A stretch of 64,000 nt of DNA from the NCBI GenBank assembly GCA_965214335.1, contig CBDCBO010000014.1, positions 682,001 to 746,000 on the forward strand, in the 5' to 3' direction. Of the stretch, positions 42,307-51,191 are shown one piece after another. This stretch comes from Velthaea sp965214335. Lineage in GTDB: Bacteria > Vulcanimicrobiota > Vulcanimicrobiia > Vulcanimicrobiales > Vulcanimicrobiaceae. Position 1 is the stretch's first letter, and the number at the start of each line of letters is the position of its first letter. The notes under the pieces were generated by a model. It did no database searches. It had not been told where the DNA came from and saw nothing but the letters and a program-made list of their open reading frames with translations. A program made the translations under genes and the position numbers.

Positions 42307-43908
42307 TTAGCGTGTCGTGATAAAGCCTTGGCGATAGCCACGGTTGCGCGTTTGTTCGGCTGCCGATCCCAATCCACCGACCACGCGAATCTTGGCCATC
42401 ATGCCAAAGTCTTCGTGTTCGAGGATGTGACAGTGGAAGACGAACGTCCCGACGATAACGGGGCTGCGGAAATCCATGAGCAGGTGCACGACGCCGGGGC
42501 TGATGCTGCCGTGAACGCGCTTGGCGTACGGCAGGGTGACGGTGTCGCGCCACGTTGACGGCGGTTGCTTGACCCCGTTGATGTCTTCGACTAAGAAGTG
42601 AATTTGATGAATATGAAACGCGTGGAGTTCGTCGGCGTAGTTGTAGACCGTCCATTCTTCGACCGTTCCGGCCTGGACGGTAAACATCGGCGGTGCGTTC
42701 GGATCCCACAGTTGCCCGTTAATATAAAATTCGCTATCAGGATTATTTTCAGTAAAGTTCACTTGACGCCGCGCGGCGATATGGACCGAGTGGATGTCGC
42801 CGAACGGCTCGGGCGCCGCAGCCGGCGCGACACGCAAGGCGGAGGTGAGCGCCGGCGGGGTGCCCAGTGCAATCGTCGCGAGATCGCGCGGCGGGTCGGT
42901 ATCGCCGTCGGGACCGTAATCGACGCACAGCGTCTTGAGCGGCACGCCGCTCGTTGCCGGCGCCTGCACCACCGCTTCAACTCGGCCGCCGGGCGGAACG
43001 AGCACGTGATCGAGCCACTGTCCTTGCACCGAGCGGTCGTGGAACGACAAAGGTACGCCGTCGTTCGCCACCACGAGAAATTCCGTGCCCGGAATTTTAA
43101 AATCGAAGAAACTGTTCGCGGACGAATTGGCCATGCGCAAGAACTGTCGCGAACCGGGCGTCATCGTGATCGTCGCCTTCGGCACACCGTTGATCGTGAC
43201 GCCTTTCGAGGCGTCATCGATGTCGCAATCCGGTTCGTGGTCGAGCGCCCCGGCGCGCGCGGCGCGTGCCCGGTGCCGCACGCGTGCGAGTGGCGCGCCT
43301 GACGGATCGAAATAATAATCGCGGACGATGATGTCGCGTTCGGGCAGTCCGCGCACAACGGGCGCGTAGGCTTCAATGCCGTCGATGATGATGAGGCCGG
43401 ACATGCCGGATGCGACTTGCCGATTACTTTCACCGTGTGGATGCGGGTGATACCAATACAGTCCCGGCGGCTGGTGTTTGGGAATACCAAACACGTAGCG
43501 GTACGTCTGTCCCGGCATGACCATCGTCATGATGACTTGATCGCCCGGAGCTTTCGGCGAATCCATTAAGCCATGCGTGTGCAGGTTCGTCATATCGAGC
43601 GGCGGCAGCGAGCGCACGGGAAGCGCATTTGTATAATCGATGACGATGGTATCGCCGGGACGCACCCGGATCGTCGGCGGCGTCACCTGTCCGTTGAAGA
43701 CGAAGGCCGGCAGCTGAGTGGCGGGATCGATTGCCGCGGTCAAGCGCAAATGGGCGAGCCCGTTGACACTACGAACTTCGGGCGGTACCGGAAGCTCGGG
43801 CGGCGCCGTCACCGCGGCCGGCGCAGGCTGCGTCAGTACGACGTTAACCCCGGTGAAGGCGATAAAAATCGCGAGACCGAGACCGATTGCCCGGCGTAAC
43901 CTACACAT
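42307..43908 (-). CDS. Multicopper oxidase
   Basis: Exported laccase-like oxidase of 533 residues from ATG 43908; ATGs at 43929 and 43941 are alternatives. A signal peptide (IGLGLAIFIAFTGVNVVL) is followed by three cupredoxin domains. The copper motifs are all present: NLHTHG, YWYHPHPHGE, HAFHIHQIHF and HCHILEHEDFGMM, the last supplying the type-1 Cys and axial Met. It has a long acidic/arginine insert (about 205-235). Likely substrates are Cu(I), Mn(II) or phenols. It is upstream of bluB on the same strand. Confidence 0.92.
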   Translation of the reverse strand: MCRLRRAIGLGLAIFIAFTGVNVVLTQPAPAAVTAPPELPVPPEVRSVNGLAHLRLTAAIDPATQLPAFVFNGQVTPPTIRVRPGDTIVIDYTNALPVRSLPPLDMTNLHTHGLMDSPKAPGDQVIMTMVMPGQTYRYVFGIPKHQPPGLYWYHPHPHGESNRQVASGMSGLIIIDGIEAYAPVVRGLPERDIIVRDYYFDPSGAPLARVRHRARAARAGALDHEPDCDIDDASKGVTINGVPKATITMTPGSRQFLRMANSSANSFFDFKIPGTEFLVVANDGVPLSFHDRSVQGQWLDHVLVPPGGRVEAVVQAPATSGVPLKTLCVDYGPDGDTDPPRDLATIALGTPPALTSALRVAPAAAPEPFGDIHSVHIAARRQVNFTENNPDSEFYINGQLWDPNAPPMFTVQAGTVEEWTVYNYADELHAFHIHQIHFLVEDINGVKQPPSTWRDTVTLPYAKRVHGSISPGVVHLLMDFRSPVIVGTFVFHCHILEHEDFGMMAKIRVVGGLGSAAEQTRNRGYRQGFITTR

Positions 43909-44059
43909 AATCGACGCTCCATACGGCATGGCAAAGCGCACGCGGCCTCTACGGGCGCAGCTACCTCGTCGTATAACTCAAGCACACCCCGGTGTGGCGG
44001 AGGTGTGTCGAAAGTCCTCGTTCCTGAGAGCGGTCTGCATCCATTGACGCTTGCGGAAC

Positions 44060-44083
44060 AAAAAAAACGCCGCGCGGGCGTTT
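44060..44083 (-). terminator. Rho-independent terminator of the 51526-44159 operon
   Basis: On the minus strand, AAACGCC and GGCGTTT form a 7-bp stem with a GCGCG-type 5-base loop and a run of T at 44067-44060. It lies 76 bases after the stop of the small gene at 44159 and ends the long minus-strand operon. Confidence 0.82.
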
Positions 44084-44158
44084 CGTTGTGCAGGTTCGTA
44101 GACCGAGCCGGGACAGCCGGCCTGTTTCAACAAGCCAACTTAAACTTAAGACGTGGTC

Positions 44159-44350
44159 TTACAGGCTCGATCGCCGCGTTTCACGGAACAGCATCTTCTT
44201 ATTGAGCTCGCGCAAAGCGTCGATCGACTTGCGATGTTCGTCGGATCGCGCATACCGGCTAGCGGCCCGTAACGAGGCATCGAGGCTGCGTTCCCGGGCG
44301 GCATAGACCAGGAAAGCGGACAGGTCGCGATCGTCAATCCGAAAATTCAT
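44159..44350 (-). CDS. Small conserved-looking helical protein
   Basis: A protein of 63 residues, MNFRIDDRDLSAFLVYAARE at the start and ALRELNKKMLFRETRR near the end. It is charged, helical and without a signal or membrane segment. It begins 11 bases after the uracil-DNA glycosylase and is followed by a clear terminator, so it is probably the last gene of that operon. No family is recognised. A second 63-codon frame overlaps it one base off but shows no better features. Confidence 0.55.
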   Translation of the reverse strand: MNFRIDDRDLSAFLVYAARERSLDASLRAASRYARSDEHRKSIDALRELNKKMLFRETRRSSL

Positions 44351-44361
44351 GGTGCTCGATT

Positions 44362-45066
44362 CTACCCAATCGGGACATCTTTACGCGCCAATTCGCTTGC
44401 CCGGACGAAAATCTTGTCGAGCATCGCTTCGGTCAGAACGCCGGTATTCGTGTTTTGCCGGCTCGGATGGTAGGACGCCAGAGCAATAATAGCAGGCGAC
44501 TCGGGCAGAGCGACCGCGGTTTCGGCTCCGTGAGCGAAGCTGCTTCGCGCGGAGCGATACGTCCCATTCTTGCGAACGAGTAAGTGAAACGCGTCGTCGG
44601 CGATGCGGCCCAACGTAACGACCACGCGCACGTCGCGCAGCGCGGCAAATTCGGCTTGCAGAAATCCGGAGCAGCGTAGCCGTTCGGCGGGCGACGGCCG
44701 GTTCTTCGGCGGGGCGCAGCGCACTGCCGCCGTAATGAAACAGTCGCTGAGCACGAGTCCGTCGCCGGCAGAAACGGACCGTGCTTGATTCGCGAAACCG
44801 GCCCGATACAGCGCCCGGTACAGCCATTCGCCGGAGGCGTCGCCGGTAAACATGCGTCCGGTGCGATTGCTCCCGTGCGCTCCCGGCGCTAAGCCGATGA
44901 GCACGACGCGCGCCCGCGGATCACCGAATGCGGGTACCGGTTTGCCCCAATACGTTTCGTCCCGATACGCGCGGCGTTTTTCGCGCGCAACCGTTTGCCG
45001 ATGCGCGACGAGCTCGGGACACTTCGTGCATTCCGTAACGAGCTGCTCGATGAGGTCGATCGTCAT
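44362..45066 (-). CDS. Family 5 uracil-DNA glycosylase (UdgB type)
   Basis: Removes uracil and other deaminated bases from DNA; typical of thermophiles and actinobacteria. It has 234 residues. Motif 1 is GLAPGAHGSNRTGRMFTGD, motif 2 SYHPSRQNT. The iron-sulfur cluster cysteines include C13 and C16 (TECTKCPEL) and later Cys residues near 97-113. Family 5 differs from family 4 by the GLAPGAHG motif, where the polar catalytic residue is absent. It follows trmL by 16 bases in a minus-strand operon. Confidence 0.92.
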   Translation of the reverse strand: MTIDLIEQLVTECTKCPELVAHRQTVAREKRRAYRDETYWGKPVPAFGDPRARVVLIGLAPGAHGSNRTGRMFTGDASGEWLYRALYRAGFANQARSVSAGDGLVLSDCFITAAVRCAPPKNRPSPAERLRCSGFLQAEFAALRDVRVVVTLGRIADDAFHLLVRKNGTYRSARSSFAHGAETAVALPESPAIIALASYHPSRQNTNTGVLTEAMLDKIFVRASELARKDVPIG

Positions 45067-45082
45067 TGCTTGTAACGCGACT

Positions 45083-45601
45083 TTAGCGCATCGCGGGGAA
45101 ACCCAGCGTTGCCAGCGCTTCGTAGGCGACGACGCCGACCGCCGTTGCCAGGTTGATGCTGCGCACCGCGCCGGCGCGCATCGGAATGCGCAAGTTGCGG
45201 TCCGGCGTAGCTTGTAGCGCGGCCGCCGGTAAACCGGCGGTCTCTTTGCCGAAGATCAGCGCGTCGCCGTGGCGGTAGGGTGCGTCGCGATAGCTGCGCT
45301 CCGCCCGGGTCGACAAGAGCCAACACCGCGGCGGCGGATGCTGCTCGAAGAACGCCTCGAGCGAGGGGTGGAGCACGACGTGCAGCGCGTCCCAGTAATC
45401 GAGTCCGGCGCGCTTGAGCGCGCGATCGTCGATGCTGAACCCGAGCGGCTCAACGAGGTGTAAGGCGCAGCCCGTCGCCGCGCATAAACGGGCCACGTTG
45501 CCGGTGTTCGGCGGTATTTGCGGCTCGACGAGCACGATGTGCAACGGCGCTGCGCGCACCGCGGAACCGCAGGCGACGCGCGTCGCGGGTTGGGTGCTCA
45601 T
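45083..45601 (-). CDS. trmL: tRNA (cytidine/uridine-2'-O)-methyltransferase TrmL
   Basis: SPOUT methyltransferase modifying the wobble base 34 of tRNA-Leu. It has 172 residues. The N-terminal LHIVLVEPQIPPNTGNVARLC is diagnostic, followed by the knot motifs LIFGKETAGLP and RIPMRAGAVRSINLATAVGV. ATG 45601 overlaps the upstream stop (ATGA). The same frame is open far upstream inside the protease gene but without likeness. Confidence 0.94.
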   Translation of the reverse strand: MSTQPATRVACGSAVRAAPLHIVLVEPQIPPNTGNVARLCAATGCALHLVEPLGFSIDDRALKRAGLDYWDALHVVLHPSLEAFFEQHPPPRCWLLSTRAERSYRDAPYRHGDALIFGKETAGLPAAALQATPDRNLRIPMRAGAVRSINLATAVGVVAYEALATLGFPAMR

Positions 45602-46473
45602 TCGTTCGCCAGCCGAACCAGGTCGGCACTGCGCTCGAGCGGCACCGCGGCGAACGCGGCGCCGCCGTGTGCCTGCCAGACGCGCTCGAGTGCGCCGCGG
45701 TCGTAGGTTGTGATGATATCCGCCTGCGCCGGATCGTTGAGTTGCGGGTGGCCGTGGCGCGTGAAACCGCGTAAGACCGCGAGGTGACCGTCGCTGTGAT
45801 CGAGCGGCGCTCCGGGCAGCGAACCGCGACTCCACGAGAACGACAACGCGACCGGGATGCCGGCGGCGATAAAGCCCGCTGCATGGTCGAGCCCGGCCAA
45901 ATGCGTGAGCGCGGCCCGCAATCCGCAACGACCGGCATAGGCCATATTGAAGGCCCAATTGCCGGTGCCGCCATACCGGTCGTCGTACACGCTGCGCACG
46001 ATGTCGCTCAAGTCGTGCGGTTTGCCCCAAAAGGCCAATAGCATCGCGAGCGACGCCGGCGAGCACCAACCGCGTTCGCCGGGGTGCGATGCCGAGTATT
46101 GCGATAGTGCCGGCACATCGAGTGACGGCGTTCGAGGCGACCCGGGCCGGCTCGAGCGGTGGGGAAACGGCGTACTGACGGCAATCGCGTCGAGCGGCAC
46201 GCTCGAGCGAACTTCGATCGCGACGATCGGCTCGCTCGATTCGACGATGTCCGTCGAGATCCGGGCCACGTCGTCGCCACCACAGAACGAGCGACGGCCG
46301 TCGGGCGCAAATTCAACATACGGCAGCCACGTCGAGACTTGGCCGTCGGCTCGATACACCGTTAGCTCGATGCGGCCGTTCGCCGCGTCCGTATTCCACG
46401 AGACGACCGCAGATGTCGCCGCGGGAATCGGTACGATCGTGCGGTTTGCGGTCGGGGTCACCAGGGTCAGCAC
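45598..46473 (-). CDS. C39-like cysteine peptidase domain protein
   Basis: A 291-residue protein. The N-terminal 110 residues form a beta-rich domain (GRIELTVYRADGQVSTWLP); the C-terminal half is a papain-like C39 fold with Cys in GWCSPASLAMLLAFWG, His in SDGHLAVLRGF and Asp/Asn in LNDPAQAD. No signal peptide is visible, so it may act in the cytoplasm or the start may be incomplete. It stands between a peptide-binding lipoprotein and trmL and may act on peptides brought in by that transporter. Confidence 0.8.
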   Translation of the reverse strand: MLTLVTPTANRTIVPIPAATSAVVSWNTDAANGRIELTVYRADGQVSTWLPYVEFAPDGRRSFCGGDDVARISTDIVESSEPIVAIEVRSSVPLDAIAVSTPFPHRSSRPGSPRTPSLDVPALSQYSASHPGERGWCSPASLAMLLAFWGKPHDLSDIVRSVYDDRYGGTGNWAFNMAYAGRCGLRAALTHLAGLDHAAGFIAAGIPVALSFSWSRGSLPGAPLDHSDGHLAVLRGFTRHGHPQLNDPAQADIITTYDRGALERVWQAHGGAAFAAVPLERSADLVRLANE

Positions 46474-48147
46474 TTAGATGCTCCACTCCGCACTGTTCCA
46501 AACGCCGGCCATATCGTACTCCGCCGGAATGAAGTGCCGCAGATCGCTGTTATAGGCCACGTAGCTCGTTTCCCAATACAGAAAAATAGCCGGTACCATG
46601 GTGTGGATGCGTTCTTCCTCGCGCTGATACAGTATCTTGCGCTGGGTGCGATCGAAGGTTTTGGTCGCCGCTTCACCGGTTTGCGTGATGATCGGATCGT
46701 CGAGAAACGACGTGTTGGCACCGTGCGGCGGAATGAAATGGCCGCTCCACAATCCGGCGTTATCGACTTCCGGACCGTTGGTATCGATGCTCCAGGATAA
46801 GTCGTAATTGCCGCTGTACAGCGGTCCGTTTTGGGCAAATAAAAAACTAGCCGGGTAATTTTTGATGACGAGTGCGATGCCGACGGCTTGGAGCTGTCCT
46901 TGCATCTGGATTTCGGCTTGTTCGTTTCCCGGTTTATTCGTTGCTGAAATAGTAAGGCTCAAGGCAACGCCGTTGCGCCGCCGGACGCCGCCCCCGGCGG
47001 CCCGCCAGCCGGCCTCGTCGAGCAGCTGTTTTGCAGCGCGTGGATCGTACGTCCACGCGGGAATGTGCGGCGCGGCCCACGAGTCGGGAACGATGTCGCT
47101 GACCGCCCGTACGTCGATCCCATGGTAAACGGTCGCATTGAGGCGATCCCAGTCGATGGCCTGGGCTAACGCCCGCCGGACCCGGACATCGGCGAGTTGC
47201 GGCCGTCGCGTGTTGATTTCGAGATGCCGGTAATTTGCGACGACGCGTTTGGCAATCGTTATTCCGGTCAGCGCACGCAGTTGCGGCACTTGGGTATCGG
47301 GGATGCTATCGTACACGTCGATGTCGTGCGTCTGTAATTCAGCCAGCAAACTATCGGGGTTGGGCACGATCTTCCAAGTCAGCCGGGTTAATTTTGGCGG
47401 TCCGCGCCAGTAGCGCGGATTCGGCACGAATTCGAGTGATGAGCCGTGATTCCAAGCCGCGAGCAGCCACGGCCCGCTCGCGAGCGGCGCGGTATTGAAG
47501 GCGGCTCGATTGAGATCCGGCAGCCGGCCCAGCAGATGCTCCGGTAACGGCGGGTAAGAAGATCCGCCGCCGCCGCCCCAAATTGCGTAAAGAATTGCGC
47601 TATTCACACGCTTGAGATGCACGACGAGCGTGGTGCGGCTGGGCAGGTCCATCGAAGCGATATCATCCCAGCCCAGCCGCAACTTCGTGTTGTTGCGGCT
47701 GTTGATAACGGCACGCCAGGTGAAGCGCAGGTCGCGGGCATCGAGCGGCGCGCCGTCGGCCCAGGTCAAGCCCGGCCGGATGTGCAGGGTGATCGTGCGA
47801 TTGTCGCGGCTGATACCGCCGTTGGCATAGGTGGGAATTTCGCGCGCGACTTCCGGGATGAGGCGGCCGTGCGCATCGTAGCGGAAGACATATGCGAAGA
47901 GCAGCGTTTCGATTTGATCGGCTGCGGCGGTATGGGAAAAGAGCGGGTTGAGCGCATCGGGCTCGTCGCTTTCGCCTAACCGCAGATGGCCGCTTTGCGT
48001 CCACGAATGACGCGCGAAGCCTCCGCTGACGCTGTCGTTGCCGATCTTGGCGCAGCCGGTGAATTGCAGCAGCAGGCCGCACGTGAGCGCGACAAATGCC
48101 TTAATGGTGTTGCACCGCCGGCTTGACGAGTTGCTGCGCGATGGCAT
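46474..48147 (-). CDS. Oligopeptide ABC transporter substrate-binding lipoprotein
   Basis: Family 5 solute-binding protein (OppA/DppA-like). From ATG 48147 it has 557 residues: a basic start, hydrophobic AFVALTCGLLLQFTGC with lipobox cysteine, then LRLGESDEPDALNPLFSH, LRPGLTWADGAPLDARDLRFTW-type pattern (here residues around 110-130), and VRRALAQAIDWDRLN. ATT 48105, which overlaps the upstream TAA, would give a shorter signal peptide and is an alternative. No permease or ATPase genes are nearby. The context suggests uptake of peptides, perhaps muropeptides. Confidence 0.86.
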   Translation of the reverse strand: MPSRSNSSSRRCNTIKAFVALTCGLLLQFTGCAKIGNDSVSGGFARHSWTQSGHLRLGESDEPDALNPLFSHTAAADQIETLLFAYVFRYDAHGRLIPEVAREIPTYANGGISRDNRTITLHIRPGLTWADGAPLDARDLRFTWRAVINSRNNTKLRLGWDDIASMDLPSRTTLVVHLKRVNSAILYAIWGGGGGSSYPPLPEHLLGRLPDLNRAAFNTAPLASGPWLLAAWNHGSSLEFVPNPRYWRGPPKLTRLTWKIVPNPDSLLAELQTHDIDVYDSIPDTQVPQLRALTGITIAKRVVANYRHLEINTRRPQLADVRVRRALAQAIDWDRLNATVYHGIDVRAVSDIVPDSWAAPHIPAWTYDPRAAKQLLDEAGWRAAGGGVRRRNGVALSLTISATNKPGNEQAEIQMQGQLQAVGIALVIKNYPASFLFAQNGPLYSGNYDLSWSIDTNGPEVDNAGLWSGHFIPPHGANTSFLDDPIITQTGEAATKTFDRTQRKILYQREEERIHTMVPAIFLYWETSYVAYNSDLRHFIPAEYDMAGVWNSAEWSI

Positions 48148-49186
48148 CGTACAGCGCGAATGGACCGAAGCGAACCACGTCGTCGCACGGCAGTCCGGTT
48201 TGGGCCGTGGCGTCGGCGATTGCCGCGCGTGCGGCGGCTTCGTCGAGATCGCGCGTATTGAGCGCAATGCCGGCGACTTTGGCCGGCTTGACGCCGGCGC
48301 ACAACATCTCATACGTGCGAATGAGTTCGCGATAACCGAGCAGCGCGATATCGTAACCCTCGATCTCGCGCCGGGATGGAATATGCACGAGCACCAATGC
48401 GTCGGGTGCGCTGCCGTACAAGAGTGCCAAGGTTACGGGCGCATAAGCGGGATGATTGATGCTGCCCTGGCCCTCGACCACGAGCAGCGGCCGGCCGGCA
48501 ACGTCCGCGCTGCGGGCGTTCGCGCGGCGTTCGCCCTCGAGCACTAACTGCTCGACGGCACCGGCGGCGAAGTCGGCGACGACCCGGTCGACGGCCGTGC
48601 CCCAGCCGGCAATCGCGATTCCGGTTTGGCCGGTGGGGATGAATTCGCCGGTGCGGCCGCGTTCGTTGGCGGCGCGCACGAGTTCGAGCGAGGCGGTCAT
48701 TTTGCCGACCGCGCAATCGCTGCCGACGGTCAATACGATCGTCGCCTCGATATCGTACGCGGCACCGGAGAAGAGTGGCGCCGCCGGCGGCAGTCGCACG
48801 TCCCAAATTCGCGAATCATGCGCTTTGGCTAATTCGGCGAACTCGGCGTCGTCGGCGAGAATCGTGTGCAGGCCGCTAACAATTTCGAGGCCGGCGCGTA
48901 ATGCCGCCGCGATCTCGAGCCGGAACTCAGCCGGTAACTCGCCGCCGGCCGGGGCGATGCCGACCAGCAGCGACGTCGGCGCGTGGACCAGCCCGGCCGC
49001 GACGCTCGCGACGATCGGCGCGTCGGAGTCCAGATACGGTAGCACGTCGCGCACGCTGCGCCCGGCATTGGCCGGATCCACCACCGCGACGGTCAGGTCC
49101 GAGGAATAGGCGATCACGCCGTGGGCGGTTTTGGCGGCCCGCGTCGTAAAGACGTGCGGGGCTAAGATGAGATAGCGACGTTCCAT
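48101..49186 (-). CDS. dgcN: DUF1611 / DgcN-family protein
   Basis: A 361-residue protein with an N-terminal Rossmann-like part (YLILAPHVFTTRAAKTAHGV) and a P-loop domain (LTVGSDCAVGKMTASLELV) followed by FIPTGQTGIAIAGWG and VVEGQGSINHPAY. Proteins of this family accompany enolase-superfamily dipeptide epimerases and take part in D-glutamate/D-amino acid use (DgcN-DgcA). Here the epimerase gene is two genes upstream, supporting the call. It overlaps the gene before it by 25 bases and the lipoprotein gene by up to 47. Confidence 0.83.
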   Translation of the reverse strand: MERRYLILAPHVFTTRAAKTAHGVIAYSSDLTVAVVDPANAGRSVRDVLPYLDSDAPIVASVAAGLVHAPTSLLVGIAPAGGELPAEFRLEIAAALRAGLEIVSGLHTILADDAEFAELAKAHDSRIWDVRLPPAAPLFSGAAYDIEATIVLTVGSDCAVGKMTASLELVRAANERGRTGEFIPTGQTGIAIAGWGTAVDRVVADFAAGAVEQLVLEGERRANARSADVAGRPLLVVEGQGSINHPAYAPVTLALLYGSAPDALVLVHIPSRREIEGYDIALLGYRELIRTYEMLCAGVKPAKVAGIALNTRDLDEAAARAAIADATAQTGLPCDDVVRFGPFALYDAIAQQLVKPAVQHH

Positions 49187-50160
49187 CGGTCGAGCAGCTC
49201 CGTTTCGCGGCGTGCATCCAGTCCGGCGAGTAGGTGGTCGCGGCCGCTCGCGATGTACCAGTCGCCGGTGTCGTGCACCGTCTCGTGCAGCGGCCGAAAC
49301 GTTAAGCCTGCCCCGATGGCCGCGCTAACGTCGGCGGCGACGATCCCGCGATACGGAGAATCGGCCGGAATCCACAACGGCAGGTCGCTCCACCCCGTGC
49401 AGCCTTCGGCGACGAGGAAGTCGCCGTCAACCCAGTGGACAACGGGCAGGCCGGCGGCCCAATCGCGCGCCGCGTCGATCACGTCGCGCATTCGAATCGC
49501 ACCGCGCGGGCTCGTCACGTTATAGACACCGGCCAGGTCGCGTTCGAGTACCCGGACGACGAACGCGGCGACGTCGCGCACATCGATGAATTGCACCGGC
49601 CCGTCCGGCGGTCCGGGCACCAGCACGTGGCCGGCGCGCGCGATCCGGACCGGCCAGTACGTGAAGCGGTCCGTCGGATCGTAGCGTCCGACGATGAGTC
49701 CCGGCCGCAGGCAAGTGGCCCGCTCGCCAAAAACCGCCGCGACGCGCGCTTCGCTGGTGGCTTTGCGCCAGCCGAATGCCTCGGCCGTCGCCGCGTTCGG
49801 GTCGCCTTCGACGCTGGTATGCAGGCGCGAATCTTCAGCGACCGCGCTTTGACTCAAGTCGTACGCCGAGACCGACGAGATGTAAATGTAACGGCCGGCC
49901 CCGCGCAGATGCCGCGCCGCGGCTTCAACTTCGCCGGGAACGTCCGAACTCGGATCGATCACGGCGTCCCAGCCGGCGGCGGGTATGCGCGCGAGCTCGT
50001 CCGGACGCGTCCGGTCACCGACGATCCGGGTGACCGGCAGCCCGGCGTCGACGGCGTGCGTGCCCCGATTGAAGGTCGTCACGGTATGCCCGCAAGCAAT
50101 GAGTTCGGCCACCACATGGCGGCCCAGAAAGACGGTGCCGCCGAGCACCAGCACGTTCAT
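49162..50160 (-). CDS. NAD(P)-dependent epimerase/dehydratase-like SDR
   Basis: An extended short-chain dehydrogenase of 332 residues. The nucleotide motif is VLVLGGTVFLGRHVVAELIA; YIYISSVSAYDLSQS gives Ser and a possible Tyr of the catalytic set, but the classical YxxxK is replaced by a GWRKATSE stretch. FTYWPVRIARAGHVLVPGPP and QFIDVRDVAAFVV resemble bacterial isoflavone-reductase-like or mRNA-binding CSP41-like SDRs. ATGA overlap with the epimerase gene. The substrate is unknown. Confidence 0.8.
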   Translation of the reverse strand: MNVLVLGGTVFLGRHVVAELIACGHTVTTFNRGTHAVDAGLPVTRIVGDRTRPDELARIPAAGWDAVIDPSSDVPGEVEAAARHLRGAGRYIYISSVSAYDLSQSAVAEDSRLHTSVEGDPNAATAEAFGWRKATSEARVAAVFGERATCLRPGLIVGRYDPTDRFTYWPVRIARAGHVLVPGPPDGPVQFIDVRDVAAFVVRVLERDLAGVYNVTSPRGAIRMRDVIDAARDWAAGLPVVHWVDGDFLVAEGCTGWSDLPLWIPADSPYRGIVAADVSAAIGAGLTFRPLHETVHDTGDWYIASGRDHLLAGLDARRETELLDRWNVAISS

Positions 50161-51191
50161 GCCCCAAGCGCCACAACGCCCAGCCCCGGTCCGTCGGGCA
50201 GGACGATTTTTCCGGCCGCGTAGCGGATGCCCGAGAACGGGTCGCCGGCGGTCAAAAAGGGGCCGTCGAGGTCGGCCCAATCGACGAGCGGTGACAGGTG
50301 CGCGGCCGCAGTCGTCAGGATCTGCGATTCGACCATGCAGCCGAGCATGATCTTGAAGCCCAGCGCGCGGGCCGTATGAATCATCGCGAGTGCGCCGCGA
50401 ATGCCGCCGCACTTTACCAGTTTGACGTTGACGCCGTCGACGCAGCCGCGCAATCCGGGCAAATCGGCGGCATCACGGGAATCTTCATCGGTCACGATTG
50501 GAATACTGCTGCGCTCGCGAATCCAGCGCAAACGCTCGGGCGTTCCGGCCGGAATCGGCTGTTCGCAGAATTCGATCTCGTAGCGCTGCAATTCGGCTAG
50601 CAGTGCGACGCTTTGTTCGGGCGTCCAGCCTTCGTTGGCGTCGATCCGCAACGTGCCGGTGTAGATGTCGCGGATTGCGGCGATCGTCTCGACTTCGGCG
50701 CCCCGGCCGAGCTTGATTTTGAGAATCGGATGGGCGCCGACGGCGCGCACTTTGGCCAGCGTTTCGGCCAGCGGGGCGATGCCTAGGGTGAACGAGGTGC
50801 GGGGTGTCGCGGCGGGATCGACGCCCAGCAACCGATACAGTGGGCGATCGAGATCCTTGCCGATGAGATCGTGAAGCGCGACGTCGAGTCCGCACCGCGC
50901 CGCCGGCGGCAGTCCGGCTAATTGCGCTTCAAGGGCGTACGGGTCGCTGCCCAGCGGATGCTTTCCGAGCGCCGATTGCACGCTGTGCACGTTTTCGGCA
51001 TAGCGTTCGACCGGCGCGCTTTCGCCCAAGCCTTCGTGACCATTCCAAAGCGCGCGCACGACGACGCTACGCGCGACCCGCTCTGAACCGCGCGCGATGG
51101 TGAACTCGTGGACCAGCGGTAATTCCAGCACCGCGGTCGACACGTCGATCGTCGACATGCGACCGGCTTCGGCGAATGCAGCGGGCGTCAT
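50157..51191 (-). CDS. dgcA: Dipeptide (L-Ala-D/L-Glu type) epimerase, enolase superfamily
   Basis: Racemises the C-terminal residue of dipeptides such as L-Ala-D-Glu from peptidoglycan, or N-acyl glutamate in DgcA-type pathways. It has 344 residues from ATG 51191, or 333 from ATG 51158. The KxK base is in PILKIKLG, metal ligands are in RIDANEGW, FCEQPI and VTDEDSRD, and the second lysine is in VNVKLVKCGGI. GCMVES closes the pattern. Linked to dgcN in the same operon. The start overlaps the upstream stop (ATGA). Confidence 0.9.
   Translation of the reverse strand: MTPAAFAEAGRMSTIDVSTAVLELPLVHEFTIARGSERVARSVVVRALWNGHEGLGESAPVERYAENVHSVQSALGKHPLGSDPYALEAQLAGLPPAARCGLDVALHDLIGKDLDRPLYRLLGVDPAATPRTSFTLGIAPLAETLAKVRAVGAHPILKIKLGRGAEVETIAAIRDIYTGTLRIDANEGWTPEQSVALLAELQRYEIEFCEQPIPAGTPERLRWIRERSSIPIVTDEDSRDAADLPGLRGCVDGVNVKLVKCGGIRGALAMIHTARALGFKIMLGCMVESQILTTAAAHLSPLVDWADLDGPFLTAGDPFSGIRYAAGKIVLPDGPGLGVVALGA

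Noticed and set aside
44146..44337. 63-codon minus frame overlapping the small gene at 44159
   Set aside because: Shifted copy of the same stretch with a cysteine/arginine-rich sequence and weaker start; the frame 44159-44350 is preferred.
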